Assembly (NCBI RefSeq): GCF_003609645.1
Contig: NZ_MCIB01000001.1
Location: forward strand, 310,001-374,000
Reading direction: 5' to 3'
Length of the DNA stretch: 64,000 nt
DNA from: Thermohalobacter berrensis
GTDB lineage: Bacteria; Bacillota; Clostridia; Tissierellales; Thermohalobacteraceae
Shown here: positions 32,543-41,429 of the stretch, one piece after another
Layout of the letters: every line of letters starts with the position of its first letter
Numbering within the stretch: the first letter of the stretch is position 1
Notes under the pieces: generated by a model
Seen by the model: the letters and a program-made list of their open reading frames with translations, nothing else
Told to the model about the DNA's origin: nothing
Databases searched by the model: none
Made by a program: the position numbers and the translations under genes

Positions 32543-32981
32543 TTATTTATCATCAATCACTAATATACGTCCACTTGATGGTACTATTGTTATTTTATAA
32601 TATCTTTTTATCTTATCATTTCCAATTGTTACAGTTGTTCCACCATATATTGGAGCACCTGAATAACTAAAGGATATTTCATCATAATCTCCATAAAATA
32701 TTTCTGTTTTATCTTCCATATTTACCCTTTTTAATTCTATAGGTCCATTTAATACTCTATAATAATCTCTATACAATAATATTCTATATTGTCCACCTTC
32801 TGTCATTTTTAATAATCTTATTCTTCTAATATCATAACACAATTGATATGTTTGGGCTTTTAAAGAAAATGATTCTAAATATAGTTTTGGAAAAATAATA
32901 GTAATAAGTATTACAATAATCGAAAGTACTATTAATATTTCTATTAAAGTAAACCCATTATTATTTTCATATATATTTCAT
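32543..32981 (-). pseudogene. Minor pilin with a frameshift at its start
   Basis: The frame 32968-32543 encodes a type IV prepilin: ENNNGFTLIEILIVLSIIVI (cleavage after Gly, Glu at +5, hydrophobic helix), followed by QLCYDIRRIRLL and a beta-rich C terminus ending PSSGRILVIDDK. It has no ATG, GTG or TTG in frame. A good ATG at 32981 with GGTGA upstream reads MKYI and then stops, being out of register by one base at an ATATATAT tract. Removing one T would give MKYIENNNGFTLIE. It could be a real slip-prone tract, a sequencing error, or translation from an unusual ATA codon. It resembles GspH/FimT-type minor pilins. Confidence 0.7.
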
Positions 32982-33001
32982 ATAATCACCAGCTTTTAAA
33001 C

Positions 33002-33457
33002 TTATTCTTTATTTCTAAAGTAAAATTCACTAATTATTGATTTATTATTTTGAAGATTTATTGTTAGTTCTATTCCATTATTCTTTTCTTTTATATCAAA
33101 TGACTCAATATAATTTGCAATTTCTAAAGTAGCTGAAGCATCTTTATAGGAACTATTTGTATAAAAAATTTTATTGTTAGACTTTATCTCAAATATTTCA
33201 TAACTATTATCTATTGTTTTAAAAACTAATCTTTTAGAATTATATTCTATTATTGATGTACATTTAATAGCTTTATCTATAATTGAGTCCATAGCAATTT
33301 GAGCTTGATATTGTAGTTCAATGTCTTCATTAGAAGTATTAAAAACTTTTATGTTGGATATTAATAATGTAAACAAAAGAGAAAATACTATGGCTATAAT
33401 ACCTAATACCATAATTAATTCTATTAATGTCAGTCCTCTACAATTGTTTGATTTCAT
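33002..33457 (-). CDS. PilW-like minor pilin
   Basis: A 151-residue type IV pilin-like protein with a short leader and the class III signal CRG/LTLIELIMVLGIIAIVF (Gly at -1, Glu at +5). After the N-terminal helix come a helix QAQIAMDSIIDKAIKC and a series of beta strands, as in PilW/GspJ-type minor pilins that prime pilus assembly. It lies between the large PilX-like gene and the frameshifted minor pilin. The ligand or exact place in the tip is not known. Confidence 0.8.
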   Translation of the reverse strand: MKSNNCRGLTLIELIMVLGIIAIVFSLLFTLLISNIKVFNTSNEDIELQYQAQIAMDSIIDKAIKCTSIIEYNSKRLVFKTIDNSYEIFEIKSNNKIFYTNSSYKDASATLEIANYIESFDIKEKNNGIELTINLQNNKSIISEFYFRNKE

Positions 33458-33493
33458 TATAAACAGCCTTCCTCTATTAATTAGATAATACTT

Positions 33494-35593
33494 TTATTGT
33501 TTCATATGCCAGTTTTTTAATATTAATAAATCTGAAATAGTAATTTTGCCATCATTTGTTTTCTGATAGTCATTTGGCTCTAAAATATATATTGAATCTG
33601 AAGAATTATTTTTAAAGATTTTCTCAAACAAATCAATGTTTTCACCAATTAATTTAATGAGTACATCCTTATCATAAGAAATGCTTTTATTTCCCTTTTC
33701 TAAGAATCGAATATCTCCAGAGGATATAATTGCTCCATTTACATTAACTTTACCCTTTACATATACATTCCCATCTGCTATTATTATTCCCTCAAAGTCT
33801 GTATCATTAATAGTTACATCTCCACCAGTTATTACAATATCCTTATAATTATTTGTGTTATCAATTGTATAGTTATTATTTCTACTTAAAAAAATATTTT
33901 CTTCATCTTTTTCATCTATACCGTTTTTGATATAGTCTAAGTTTATTTGAGTGTTAACATCAGAATTTGACTCTACATCATTTATACTTAAGTTGTATTC
34001 AACCATATCTTTAAAAGTTTCATTAAATTTGTTACTTACATAGCCAAATAAATCTAAATCATAATTACCTGTTAATATATCATTATCCGTAATTACAGCT
34101 CCAATTGTCCTTATATTCTCGCTATCTGGCAATTCTATTACTTTTTCTAAGTCTTTAATCTCATCATCTCCATATTGTTTAAAATATAATCTAAAGTATT
34201 GGCTTTTATCTATAACATTAAGAGGGGTTCCATTTTTAAACTTATCTACTAAAACTAAAGGGGCATAATATTCAAATTCTACATTATTTTCTTTTAATTT
34301 TTCATAATAAACTTTATCTTGTTGTTCATTTGGTTCTTCAGTTAAAGGCTTTGTATAGGCCCTATAATTCCCTATTATAGATAAAGATTCACCTGTTTGA
34401 TATGGTATTTTTTCACCATTAACCTCCTTATAGGCATTTATATAAGATGAACCAAGTATTACAACTTCATTATTAATTATAAGTTTAGATTTTTTTTTAC
34501 CATTAGCTAAGTCCGGCGAATTTATAATAATACTACTAGAATTATCTGGCTTGTTACTACGAATATTAGAACCGTCACATATACCGTAATATCCATTTTG
34601 TATTTTAATTATAGATTTAGTACCATTTAACTCTAAATCATCGGAAGTGAAAACCGAATTAGATACAATTAACTGAGAGTTTTGAGTATTTTCAGTTATT
34701 ATTACATTATCTGCATAAACATCTCCATTAATTTCTACGTTTTTTTTACGGGGTTTATCAGAATCTATTATTAAATCATTCAGAGTTATAACTTGTCCAT
34801 TTATAGTTACTTTTTTAAAGTTTTCTGTTAATAAAATTCCACCATCATCTTCTCCTTTTACAAAAATATCACCATTTATTTCTAATCCTTCATCATGGAT
34901 TTTTAAGTCTCCATCTGCTGCAATAGCTTTTTCCCATATAACATTCTTCTTTATTTCAATAATTTCACCTATATCATCAGGTACAATTTCAATACCATAT
35001 TGTGGTATCTTTATTTCATATTCACATGATATCTGCTTAGTAATATTATCCTTTTCATAACTAGAATCTACAGTTAAATGAAAGCTTTGATCATTAAAAC
35101 TAGCTTCAATATGGGGTTTAATATCATCTAACGAATTACTATCCTCTTTAGGTTTTAGGTTTTTAATTCTGTTTTCTAAATTTTCTTTAATGTATTTTGT
35201 ATATGCATCTTCAAAAATTAATTCTTGTTCAGCTTTTATATAGTCAACATCTATAGTACCATCATCCTTAATATATGGACTATCTAAACCAGCTTCTTCA
35301 TCCTCAATCTCTTTCCCTAAATCTAAATTATCCATATATTCTTCAACAGCCAAATTTCCACTTTCAACCGCATCTTTAATAACATATTTTGCTATAAATT
35401 CAACTATTTCTAAGCCTGTGTCTGCTAAATAAAAATTCTTCTTTTCTCTACTGTCTATTACCTTCATTTTATAATTTGTTATAGATAGAGTTAGAATTGT
35501 TGTTCCAAGAATTGTTAAGATAGCCGTTATGATAACTAGTAATAACATTGTTGAACCATTATTATTTAAATGTTTTTTAAACATGAAAAACAC
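33494..35593 (-). CDS. Large PilX/GspK-like minor pilin with beta-rich body
   Basis: A 699-residue protein with a prepilin-like N terminus, NNNGSTMLLLVIITAILTIL, which keeps the Gly and hydrophobic helix but lacks Glu at +5, as in tip-capping GspK-type pilins. YLADTGLEIVEFIAKYVI matches the PilX N-terminal domain. From about residue 200 on there are repeated short beta motifs (LEINGDIFVKG, VEINGDVYADNVIITEN, NVYVKGKVNVNGAIIS) like a right-handed beta helix or bactofilin-type fold. ATG at 35584 is an alternative start. A minor pilin of this size carrying a beta-helical body suggests a surface-displayed binding or structural module. Function is otherwise unknown. Confidence 0.72.
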   Translation of the reverse strand: MFFMFKKHLNNNGSTMLLLVIITAILTILGTTILTLSITNYKMKVIDSREKKNFYLADTGLEIVEFIAKYVIKDAVESGNLAVEEYMDNLDLGKEIEDEEAGLDSPYIKDDGTIDVDYIKAEQELIFEDAYTKYIKENLENRIKNLKPKEDSNSLDDIKPHIEASFNDQSFHLTVDSSYEKDNITKQISCEYEIKIPQYGIEIVPDDIGEIIEIKKNVIWEKAIAADGDLKIHDEGLEINGDIFVKGEDDGGILLTENFKKVTINGQVITLNDLIIDSDKPRKKNVEINGDVYADNVIITENTQNSQLIVSNSVFTSDDLELNGTKSIIKIQNGYYGICDGSNIRSNKPDNSSSIIINSPDLANGKKKSKLIINNEVVILGSSYINAYKEVNGEKIPYQTGESLSIIGNYRAYTKPLTEEPNEQQDKVYYEKLKENNVEFEYYAPLVLVDKFKNGTPLNVIDKSQYFRLYFKQYGDDEIKDLEKVIELPDSENIRTIGAVITDNDILTGNYDLDLFGYVSNKFNETFKDMVEYNLSINDVESNSDVNTQINLDYIKNGIDEKDEENIFLSRNNNYTIDNTNNYKDIVITGGDVTINDTDFEGIIIADGNVYVKGKVNVNGAIISSGDIRFLEKGNKSISYDKDVLIKLIGENIDLFEKIFKNNSSDSIYILEPNDYQKTNDGKITISDLLILKNWHMKQ

Positions 35594-35596
35594 ATC

Positions 35597-35989
35597 CTAA
35601 TCTGTCATTTCTTCTATAACATAACCTGTTATATTATCTAAAATTACCTTATCATTCTTCTTTACAGTTAACTTTATTTCATATAGTATTTCTTTATCTT
35701 CTTCATTTCTGTATTTTTCAATTTTTTCCTTAACTATTACTTTAAAAGATTTGTAGTCTTCTTCAGTAAATTCATCACCTTCATCAGCTATCACCTGATG
35801 AGATAAAATTCTTTCCATATATTTTTGTGAAATTGATGTTGCAATCATTAGATCTTCAGAACGTTTGTTATTTTTGACTGTATTAACAAATAAGTTAGTT
35901 AATGGGATTATAATAATACCTAATATTGTTAAAGTTAATAGTATTTCAATAAGAGTTACTCCCCTTTTATTATTTATTAAGTTTATCAT
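35597..35989 (-). CDS. PilV/GspI-like minor pilin
   Basis: A 130-residue pilin-like protein with the class III signal NKRG/VTLIEILLTLTILGIIIIP (Gly -1, Glu +5), followed by an alpha helix with ATSISQKYMERIL and a small beta domain. The pattern fits PilV/GspI minor pilins. The ATG has GGAGG seven bases upstream. It lies between pilO and the large PilX-like gene, in the usual minor-pilin block. Confidence 0.82.
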   Translation of the reverse strand: MINLINNKRGVTLIEILLTLTILGIIIIPLTNLFVNTVKNNKRSEDLMIATSISQKYMERILSHQVIADEGDEFTEEDYKSFKVIVKEKIEKYRNEEDKEILYEIKLTVKKNDKVILDNITGYVIEEMTD

Positions 35990-36003
35990 TTATTACCTCC
36001 AAA

Positions 36004-37197
36004 TTATTCCTTTGAAACTTCTATAATACCACTTTTTTTATTTATAAAAACCCTAGGTCTTTTTATATCATCATTAACTATTTTAACAAATACATTTTTA
36101 TCAGTATTATTGTACAAATTTATAATAGCACCTGAAACATCTTCAGAAGAATTTCTGTGTGTACTATATATTTTTAAACTTATATTATTATTCTTTGGAG
36201 TAAACTCCTCTGATTTGTTAAAATCCATAGGATAAGAATAATATTTTGTTTTATATTTAAAATAATATTTATCATTTTTCTGTGTAAAGTAGATATCTAT
36301 AGTTTCAATATTTGGATTATCCCCATACACATATGTTTTTTTAGATGGGTCATCATTTTTACCTAAAATAATAGTTGGTAAATCTGAGCTTGTAGGCTTA
36401 ACACTCATTAAGAAATCATATTCTATTTTGTCTTCCTTATATTCATTAAATAGTTTGTTTGATAAGCTATTATTATTCATAAAAGGATTGTTTTTACCGT
36501 AATCATTTACTATATTCCATGTAATAAACTCTTTATCTTGATTGTGTATTTTGGGAATAGAATAAAATTGAAGTTCCATGAACCCTATTAGATTATCTGA
36601 ATCCTGATTAACAACATTTAATCTATTTATCAATATTTCTTTTTCATAATTTTCAACTAATCTTATGAAATTAATTAATTCCTCATATGTTCCCCTAAAG
36701 TCAATCTCTACGTTCATTACTTTGACTCTAGGTATATTGCCATTCTCAATACTATTTTCTTCATTTTTGTTGTTATTTTTATATCCTAAAAACTCTTTTA
36801 CTAAATTTTCTATTTGGTATTCTTCCTCTTTTTCATCTTTTTCTTCTAATGATTTTATTTCAGGTTCACTAAATGATATATTTTCACTTTCTAAATCTGA
36901 AGATACAAGCATATTATCTAATATAACTATTATTTTTTCTTGTATTATTTCAGGTAAAAATCTTATATACATACTACTTATTCTAGCATTTAAAACCTTA
37001 TATTCTCTGTTTATGTTTTTGTTTTCCATAATTTTATTATCTAATAATGATACTTTTTGTTTATATTCTTCTAAGCTTTTCTCTAAAGCATTTATCTTAT
37101 TTAATTGGGGACTAAGCAAAAAGTTATAGTATAAAGCTGATATTGCAACAATTAATAATATAATTAGCATTTTCTTCTCTCTTTTAGTTAGTTTCAA
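36004..37197 (-). CDS. pilO: Type IV pilus inner-membrane protein PilO
   Basis: A 397-residue bitopic protein with an N-terminal membrane helix (about 10-27, LIILLIVAISALYYNFLL), a coiled coil (about 30-75) and a ferredoxin-like domain (VMNVEIDFRGTYEELINFIRLVE). It forms the alignment complex with PilN and PilM. It is roughly twice as long as proteobacterial PilO. The extra C-terminal 170 residues (with ATIILG- and SGAIINLYNN-like segments) are beta-rich and unassigned. The TTG start overlaps the pilN stop by 14 bases. Confidence 0.82.
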   Translation of the reverse strand: MKLTKREKKMLIILLIVAISALYYNFLLSPQLNKINALEKSLEEYKQKVSLLDNKIMENKNINREYKVLNARISSMYIRFLPEIIQEKIIVILDNMLVSSDLESENISFSEPEIKSLEEKDEKEEEYQIENLVKEFLGYKNNNKNEENSIENGNIPRVKVMNVEIDFRGTYEELINFIRLVENYEKEILINRLNVVNQDSDNLIGFMELQFYSIPKIHNQDKEFITWNIVNDYGKNNPFMNNNSLSNKLFNEYKEDKIEYDFLMSVKPTSSDLPTIILGKNDDPSKKTYVYGDNPNIETIDIYFTQKNDKYYFKYKTKYYSYPMDFNKSEEFTPKNNNISLKIYSTHRNSSEDVSGAIINLYNNTDKNVFVKIVNDDIKRPRVFINKKSGIIEVSKE

Positions 37198-37750
37198 TTT
37201 TATTCACATCCCCGAATAAGCATTTAATAGTAAAGGTATAAATACCTTCATCTTGTTCACTTATATTTAGAACATGAACATATTTTAGATAATTTAATCC
37301 TTTTAAATTGTGCTCATATTCTGCAATGGAAATCCTTTTTTGAGAATATCCTTGAATAATAATTTCTTCAGAAGACAAGTTAATAGCTTGAAAAAACATA
37401 TCTTTGGGGAGTAGACTAGATATGTCAAAGAAAAGACTACTAGTTATAACATCCTTTTTATCAATAGATCCATTAACTTCAATAAGAATATCAGTATATT
37501 TTTTCATTAATTCAATTTTTCTCTTTCTTTCATTAACTTCTGCAATCTTTTCTTTTACTTTTTCTGAATTTATATATTCTTCAATTCTATTAATTTCTTT
37601 TTTTAGTTTAGCTATCCTAAAAAAATTAGTAAGATAAATTCCAATTAATATAGTAATAAGTAAAAAAGTAACAGTAACATAATAAATTAACCTATTTCTG
37701 CTTCTTCTACTTGATTCAATATATGGTAGGAAAAAGTTAATATCATTCAA
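37184..37750 (-). CDS. pilN: Type IV pilus inner-membrane protein PilN
   Basis: A 188-residue bitopic protein: a short cytoplasmic NDINFFLPYI segment that should bind PilM (compare INLLP in other PilN), a membrane helix (about 22-42), a coiled coil (KKEINRIEEYINSEKVKEKI), then a small alpha/beta domain (MFFQAINLSSEEIIIQGYS). TTG at 37750 has GGAAGG eight bases upstream. A GTG at 37759 is possible. It lies between pilM and pilO. Confidence 0.88.
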   Translation of the reverse strand: MNDINFFLPYIESSRRSRNRLIYYVTVTFLLITILIGIYLTNFFRIAKLKKEINRIEEYINSEKVKEKIAEVNERKRKIELMKKYTDILIEVNGSIDKKDVITSSLFFDISSLLPKDMFFQAINLSSEEIIIQGYSQKRISIAEYEHNLKGLNYLKYVHVLNISEQDEGIYTFTIKCLFGDVNKIETN

Positions 37751-37763
37751 ATAATTCACCTTC

Positions 37764-38813
37764 CTATCTTCTAATAATAGCTCCTACAGCGTTTAAAAAT
37801 CTTTCTATTTCTATATCATCTATTGTTTTTCCTATTTTAATATTGCTCATATTCTTTATAATAGAAACAGGCATGTTTAACTGATTTGATATAATATTGT
37901 TTATGTTTTGTATCTGTGAGCTACCTCCATATAAATAAATCTTATCAACTCTAAACTCCCTATTTCTACTCATATAGTACTGAAATACTCTACTAACTTC
38001 CGAAGTCCATTCCTCAATAATCCTTTTTGTAACTTCATTTAGCATTCCAGAAGATAAGTTATTATTTGTTTCATCAAGATTTACTTCATTAACCTTCTTT
38101 TCCTCTGCTTCATTTAATTCTAAATTAAAGGAATTAGCAATAGTAATATCTATATCCTTTCCTCCCTTTGGGATAATCCTACTAAAATGGCTACATCCTC
38201 CCTTAATGATATTAACATCTAATTTGTCATAACCAAGATCTATTAATGCAACAGTTTTATCAAAACTGTACTTTTCATCATTTATTTTAATTCCTTTACT
38301 AAATAGTTTAGATATAGCATTTGAATTAATATCCAACGCCAAAGGTTTTAACTTTAATTCTTTAGCTAATTCCAGGTACATTTTAACAATATCTTTTGGA
38401 AGGGCAATAACTTGTAATTTAATCTTTTCATTATCACTCTTTTTATCTAAAGTTTTATATTGAATAACATAATCATTAAGTAATATAGGAAGATACTGCT
38501 CTACTTCGAATCTAACTATACTATCTAACTCTTCCTTTTTTACATCAGGTAAATACATTTCCCTAGTTACAACAGATGTACTCTGTATTGTAAATACAAC
38601 TTTTTTAGCCTTCATTTTTTTTCTTTTTATAGTATCTAGAATAACCTCTTTTATTTTATGCTTGTCCAATATCTTCCCATCGTAAAACGATTCCTTAGGG
38701 GTTTGCAGAATAACTGCATTACTAATATGAACATCATTCTTTACATGTTTTCCCTCTGCTATCTTTATATTTTTGCTTCCTATATCTATTGATATAACTT
38801 TATTATTAAACAA
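37764..38813 (-). CDS. pilM: Type IV pilus assembly ATPase-fold protein PilM
   Basis: A 349-residue FtsA/actin-like cytoplasmic protein that links PilN to the motor. It has VISIDIGSKNIKIAEG, the PilM hallmark FTIQSTSVVTREMYLP, VRFEVEQYLPI, ALIDLGYDKLDVNII and YLYGGSSQIQNI. TTG at 38813 has GAGAGG eight bases upstream. A GTG at 38822 is the alternative. It starts the pilMNO block. Confidence 0.92.
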   Translation of the reverse strand: MFNNKVISIDIGSKNIKIAEGKHVKNDVHISNAVILQTPKESFYDGKILDKHKIKEVILDTIKRKKMKAKKVVFTIQSTSVVTREMYLPDVKKEELDSIVRFEVEQYLPILLNDYVIQYKTLDKKSDNEKIKLQVIALPKDIVKMYLELAKELKLKPLALDINSNAISKLFSKGIKINDEKYSFDKTVALIDLGYDKLDVNIIKGGCSHFSRIIPKGGKDIDITIANSFNLELNEAEEKKVNEVNLDETNNNLSSGMLNEVTKRIIEEWTSEVSRVFQYYMSRNREFRVDKIYLYGGSSQIQNINNIISNQLNMPVSIIKNMSNIKIGKTIDDIEIERFLNAVGAIIRR

Positions 38814-38861
38814 AATTTTCACCTCTCAAGGATTAGAAACATTAGATGTTGTAAATCTAAC

Positions 38862-39605
38862 TTAATATCGAATCATATAATATTGGATAATTTCACTTCC
38901 ATATAAAATTGTAACAAAAGTAGCTAAAGCAATAAAAGGTCCAAAGGGGATATAATCCTTTCTATCCTTAATTTTAAATAATAATAGTAATAGAGATATT
39001 ATTGCACCAAATACAAAGGATAAAAGTGATATAAGAATAATATATTTCCACCCCATCCATAGTCCAATTACTGCCATAAGTTTAATATCTCCTCCACCCA
39101 TAGCTCCTTTAGTTAATACTGCTATGAGTAAAAATAATCCTCCACCTATTAATAAGCCTATAGTCCCATTTATAAGTCCTATTTTAAAATTGTATAATGA
39201 AATAAATATAAAACCCGTAATTAATCCAAAAATATTCAACTTATCTGGAATAATTTTATGTTGATAATCAATTACACTGATTACTAATAAAAGGCTCGAT
39301 AAAGTTGCATATTTTATAAAAGTAATAGTTAAGCCATATTTTAAAAATAATAATATATATATGATTGCAGTAAGGATTTCAATTAATGGATACTGTAGGG
39401 AAATTTTTTCCCCACAGTATCTACATTTTCCCCTGTAAAAAATATAACTTATAACTGGTATTAGATCTAAAGGTTTTAACCTTGTATCACACTTTGGACA
39501 GTGTGATGGTGGATATGAAATTGATTTTCCTCTAGGTATGCGGTATATGCATACATTTAGGAATGAACCTATGAGCAAGGATGTAAATGTTATAATATAG
39601 AACAA
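38862..39605 (-). CDS. pilD: Prepilin peptidase/N-methyltransferase
   Basis: A 247-residue membrane aspartic protease that cleaves and methylates prepilins. The N-terminal cytoplasmic loop holds two zinc-binding pairs, CPKCDTRL and CRYCGEK. The two catalytic Asp are in VISVIDYQHKIIPD and MGGGDIKLM. Eight or so membrane helices follow the family pattern. It processes the five prepilin-like proteins encoded around it. It lies between the pilin gene and pilM. Confidence 0.95.
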   Translation of the reverse strand: MFYIITFTSLLIGSFLNVCIYRIPRGKSISYPPSHCPKCDTRLKPLDLIPVISYIFYRGKCRYCGEKISLQYPLIEILTAIIYILLFLKYGLTITFIKYATLSSLLLVISVIDYQHKIIPDKLNIFGLITGFIFISLYNFKIGLINGTIGLLIGGGLFLLIAVLTKGAMGGGDIKLMAVIGLWMGWKYIILISLLSFVFGAIISLLLLLFKIKDRKDYIPFGPFIALATFVTILYGSEIIQYYMIRY

Positions 39606-39635
39606 TTAAATTCACTCCAGATTAAAATTAATAGT

Positions 39636-40019
39636 TTATTGTCCTTCTTTATATTCAATCTTTAGTTCTTGTTTGTTAAATTCGAAGTCTCCTTTGCTTT
39701 GTGTTTCATCACTAACATCATCTTCTAAATAACCTTCTTCTATTAATTTATTAATTACATCTGCTGCAGTTGAGTTTTCTACATCATTTAAAAGCTTTGA
39801 TAAATCTTCATCATTCTCCTGTATTTTATATAGTTCTAAGGCCTTATTAATTATATCAACTGATGCCTTATCAGCTTTAACTCTTGCATCTTCTTGTATC
39901 CCTGTAAATCTAGGTACTGCTATTGCTCCGATTATACCTAATACTGCTAATACTACAATAAGCTCAACTAAAGTAAAACCCCTATTATTTTTTAATCCTT
40001 TTGCTATCGCCTTAATCAT
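39636..40019 (-). CDS. Type IV pilin (likely major subunit)
   Basis: A 127-residue prepilin with a 14-residue basic leader ending NNRG, then FTLVELIVVLAVLGIIGAIA (Glu +5) and PRFTGIQEDARVKADKASVD, typical of PilA/GspG-like pilins. The C-terminal part is short and acidic and has no Cys, so there is no disulfide-bonded D loop. ATG at 40019 has a GGGGGG tract eight bases before it. A GTG at 40028 is the alternative. Its own 160-base leader and central position suggest that it is the major subunit. Confidence 0.87.
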   Translation of the reverse strand: MIKAIAKGLKNNRGFTLVELIVVLAVLGIIGAIAVPRFTGIQEDARVKADKASVDIINKALELYKIQENDEDLSKLLNDVENSTAADVINKLIEEGYLEDDVSDETQSKGDFEFNKQELKIEYKEGQ

Positions 40020-40028
40020 CCCCTTCAC

Positions 40029-40188
40029 CCCCCTTCAATAACTTAATCTTAAATTCTAAATTTTGAATTTTAAATTATATTACTCAACTTCGAATTACTC
40101 GAAGTTTCTCACTACTAATTACTAACAACTAACTACTATTTTCTCTTATCTTTTAATTTTTAATTTTACATTTTCAATTTTAAATTTT
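40029..40188. repeat. Low-complexity AT-rich spacer with a hairpin before the pilin gene
   Basis: This spacer between pilC and the pilin gene consists of near-repeats of AATTTTAAATT/AATTCAAAATT, a run of AACTACTA/TTACTAAC-type repeats, and one perfect hairpin ACTTCGA-ATTAC-TCGAAGT (40087-40105). Such AATTCAAAATT-rich spacers recur in some Clostridia genomes, possibly as remnants of a small dispersed repeat. No T-run follows the hairpin on the minus strand, so it is not a clear terminator. It may affect the pilin mRNA level. Confidence 0.5.
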
Positions 40189-41400
40189 TTAAAACTGCAA
40201 TGTATTTATCATCTCAAACATTGGTAGTATCATTGCTATAACTATTGAACCAATTACTATTGCCATAACTATAATCATTATTGGCTCTAATGCTGTTGTC
40301 ATTTTTTCCATTGCTGCTTCCACTTCATCATCATAGAAATCAGCAGTTTTTTCTAACATTTCTTCAAGTGAACCAGATTCCTCACCTATCTTTACCATAG
40401 ATACTACCATAGGTGGAAATATACCTGACTTTCTTATAGGTTCAGCTAAATTTATTCCCTTTCTTATATCTTCCTTAGCCTGTAATATATCTTCAGCTAC
40501 AACTTTGTTTCCTACAACTCTAGAAACTATATCTAAAGATTGTAGTAATGATACACCACTTCCCAATAATGTTGAAAGGGTCCTTGTAAATCTTGAAGTA
40601 ACAATCTTTATTGTAGTCTTTTTTATTATTGGAATTTTAAGCTTTACTCTATCGAAAAATTTACTGCCATTTTCTGTTCCCTTGTATCTATTAAGTATAT
40701 ATAGAAGAAAAGCTATAGATATAACCATTAAATACCAATTTTCTTTTATACCATTACTTATTGCCAATAGAATCCTTGTTGGTAATGGTAAAGCTACACC
40801 TGCCCCTTGAAACATACTTATAAAACTGGGCATAACTACTATTAATAAGAATATAACAACAAAAATTGAAACAATACTTAATATTAAAGGATAAACCATT
40901 GCATTTTTGACTTTATTAGAAATTTTATTTTCTTTTTCATAATGGACTGCCATTCTGTTCATTATTACATCTAAGGTACCACTGGCTTCACCTGCTTCCA
41001 CCATGTTTATAAGTAATTCGTCAAAAAATTCATCATGCTTTCTTAAAGCTTCAGAAAGGGTTGAGCCCTTTTGCACCTCATCATAAATTTTCCCTAATTC
41101 TACTTTTAGTTTTTTATTTTCTGTCTGTTGTTTTAAAATATCTAAACAGTTAATAATAGTAACTCCAGCATCTAACATTGTATGAAATTGTCTACAAAAT
41201 ATTGCTAAATCTTTTGTTTTAACTCTATTAAATAGATTAGTTAACTTTATATTTCTATCTTCTTGCAATTCTTCTATTTTTATTGGATAGTATTTATTAT
41301 CTCTAAGCATTGAGATAACTTCATTCTTTGAGTTTGCTGTATACTTACCTTCTTTCTTGTCTCCTGTTTCTTTTACAGCCTTATATTTATATACGGGCAT
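40189..41400 (-). CDS. pilC: Type IV pilus platform protein PilC
   Basis: A 403-residue polytopic protein with two GspF domains in tandem (FCRQFHTMLDAGVTIINCLD and FTRTLSTLLGSGVSLLQSLD) and three long membrane helices. It is the rotor or platform that couples PilB/PilT to pilin insertion. The motifs VEAGEASGTLDVIM and VKIGEESGSLEEML mark the two domains. GGGGTG lies before the ATG. It follows pilT by 29 bases. Confidence 0.95.
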   Translation of the reverse strand: MPVYKYKAVKETGDKKEGKYTANSKNEVISMLRDNKYYPIKIEELQEDRNIKLTNLFNRVKTKDLAIFCRQFHTMLDAGVTIINCLDILKQQTENKKLKVELGKIYDEVQKGSTLSEALRKHDEFFDELLINMVEAGEASGTLDVIMNRMAVHYEKENKISNKVKNAMVYPLILSIVSIFVVIFLLIVVMPSFISMFQGAGVALPLPTRILLAISNGIKENWYLMVISIAFLLYILNRYKGTENGSKFFDRVKLKIPIIKKTTIKIVTSRFTRTLSTLLGSGVSLLQSLDIVSRVVGNKVVAEDILQAKEDIRKGINLAEPIRKSGIFPPMVVSMVKIGEESGSLEEMLEKTADFYDDEVEAAMEKMTTALEPIMIIVMAIVIGSIVIAMILPMFEMINTLQF

Positions 41401-41429
41401 GTATTCACCCCTTTAATTAAACTAATCAC

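Noticed and set aside
36665-37129. A 154-codon plus-strand open frame opposite pilO
   Set aside because: It is a Ser/Phe/Leu-rich translation of the complement of a coiled-coil region, typical of an antisense shadow.
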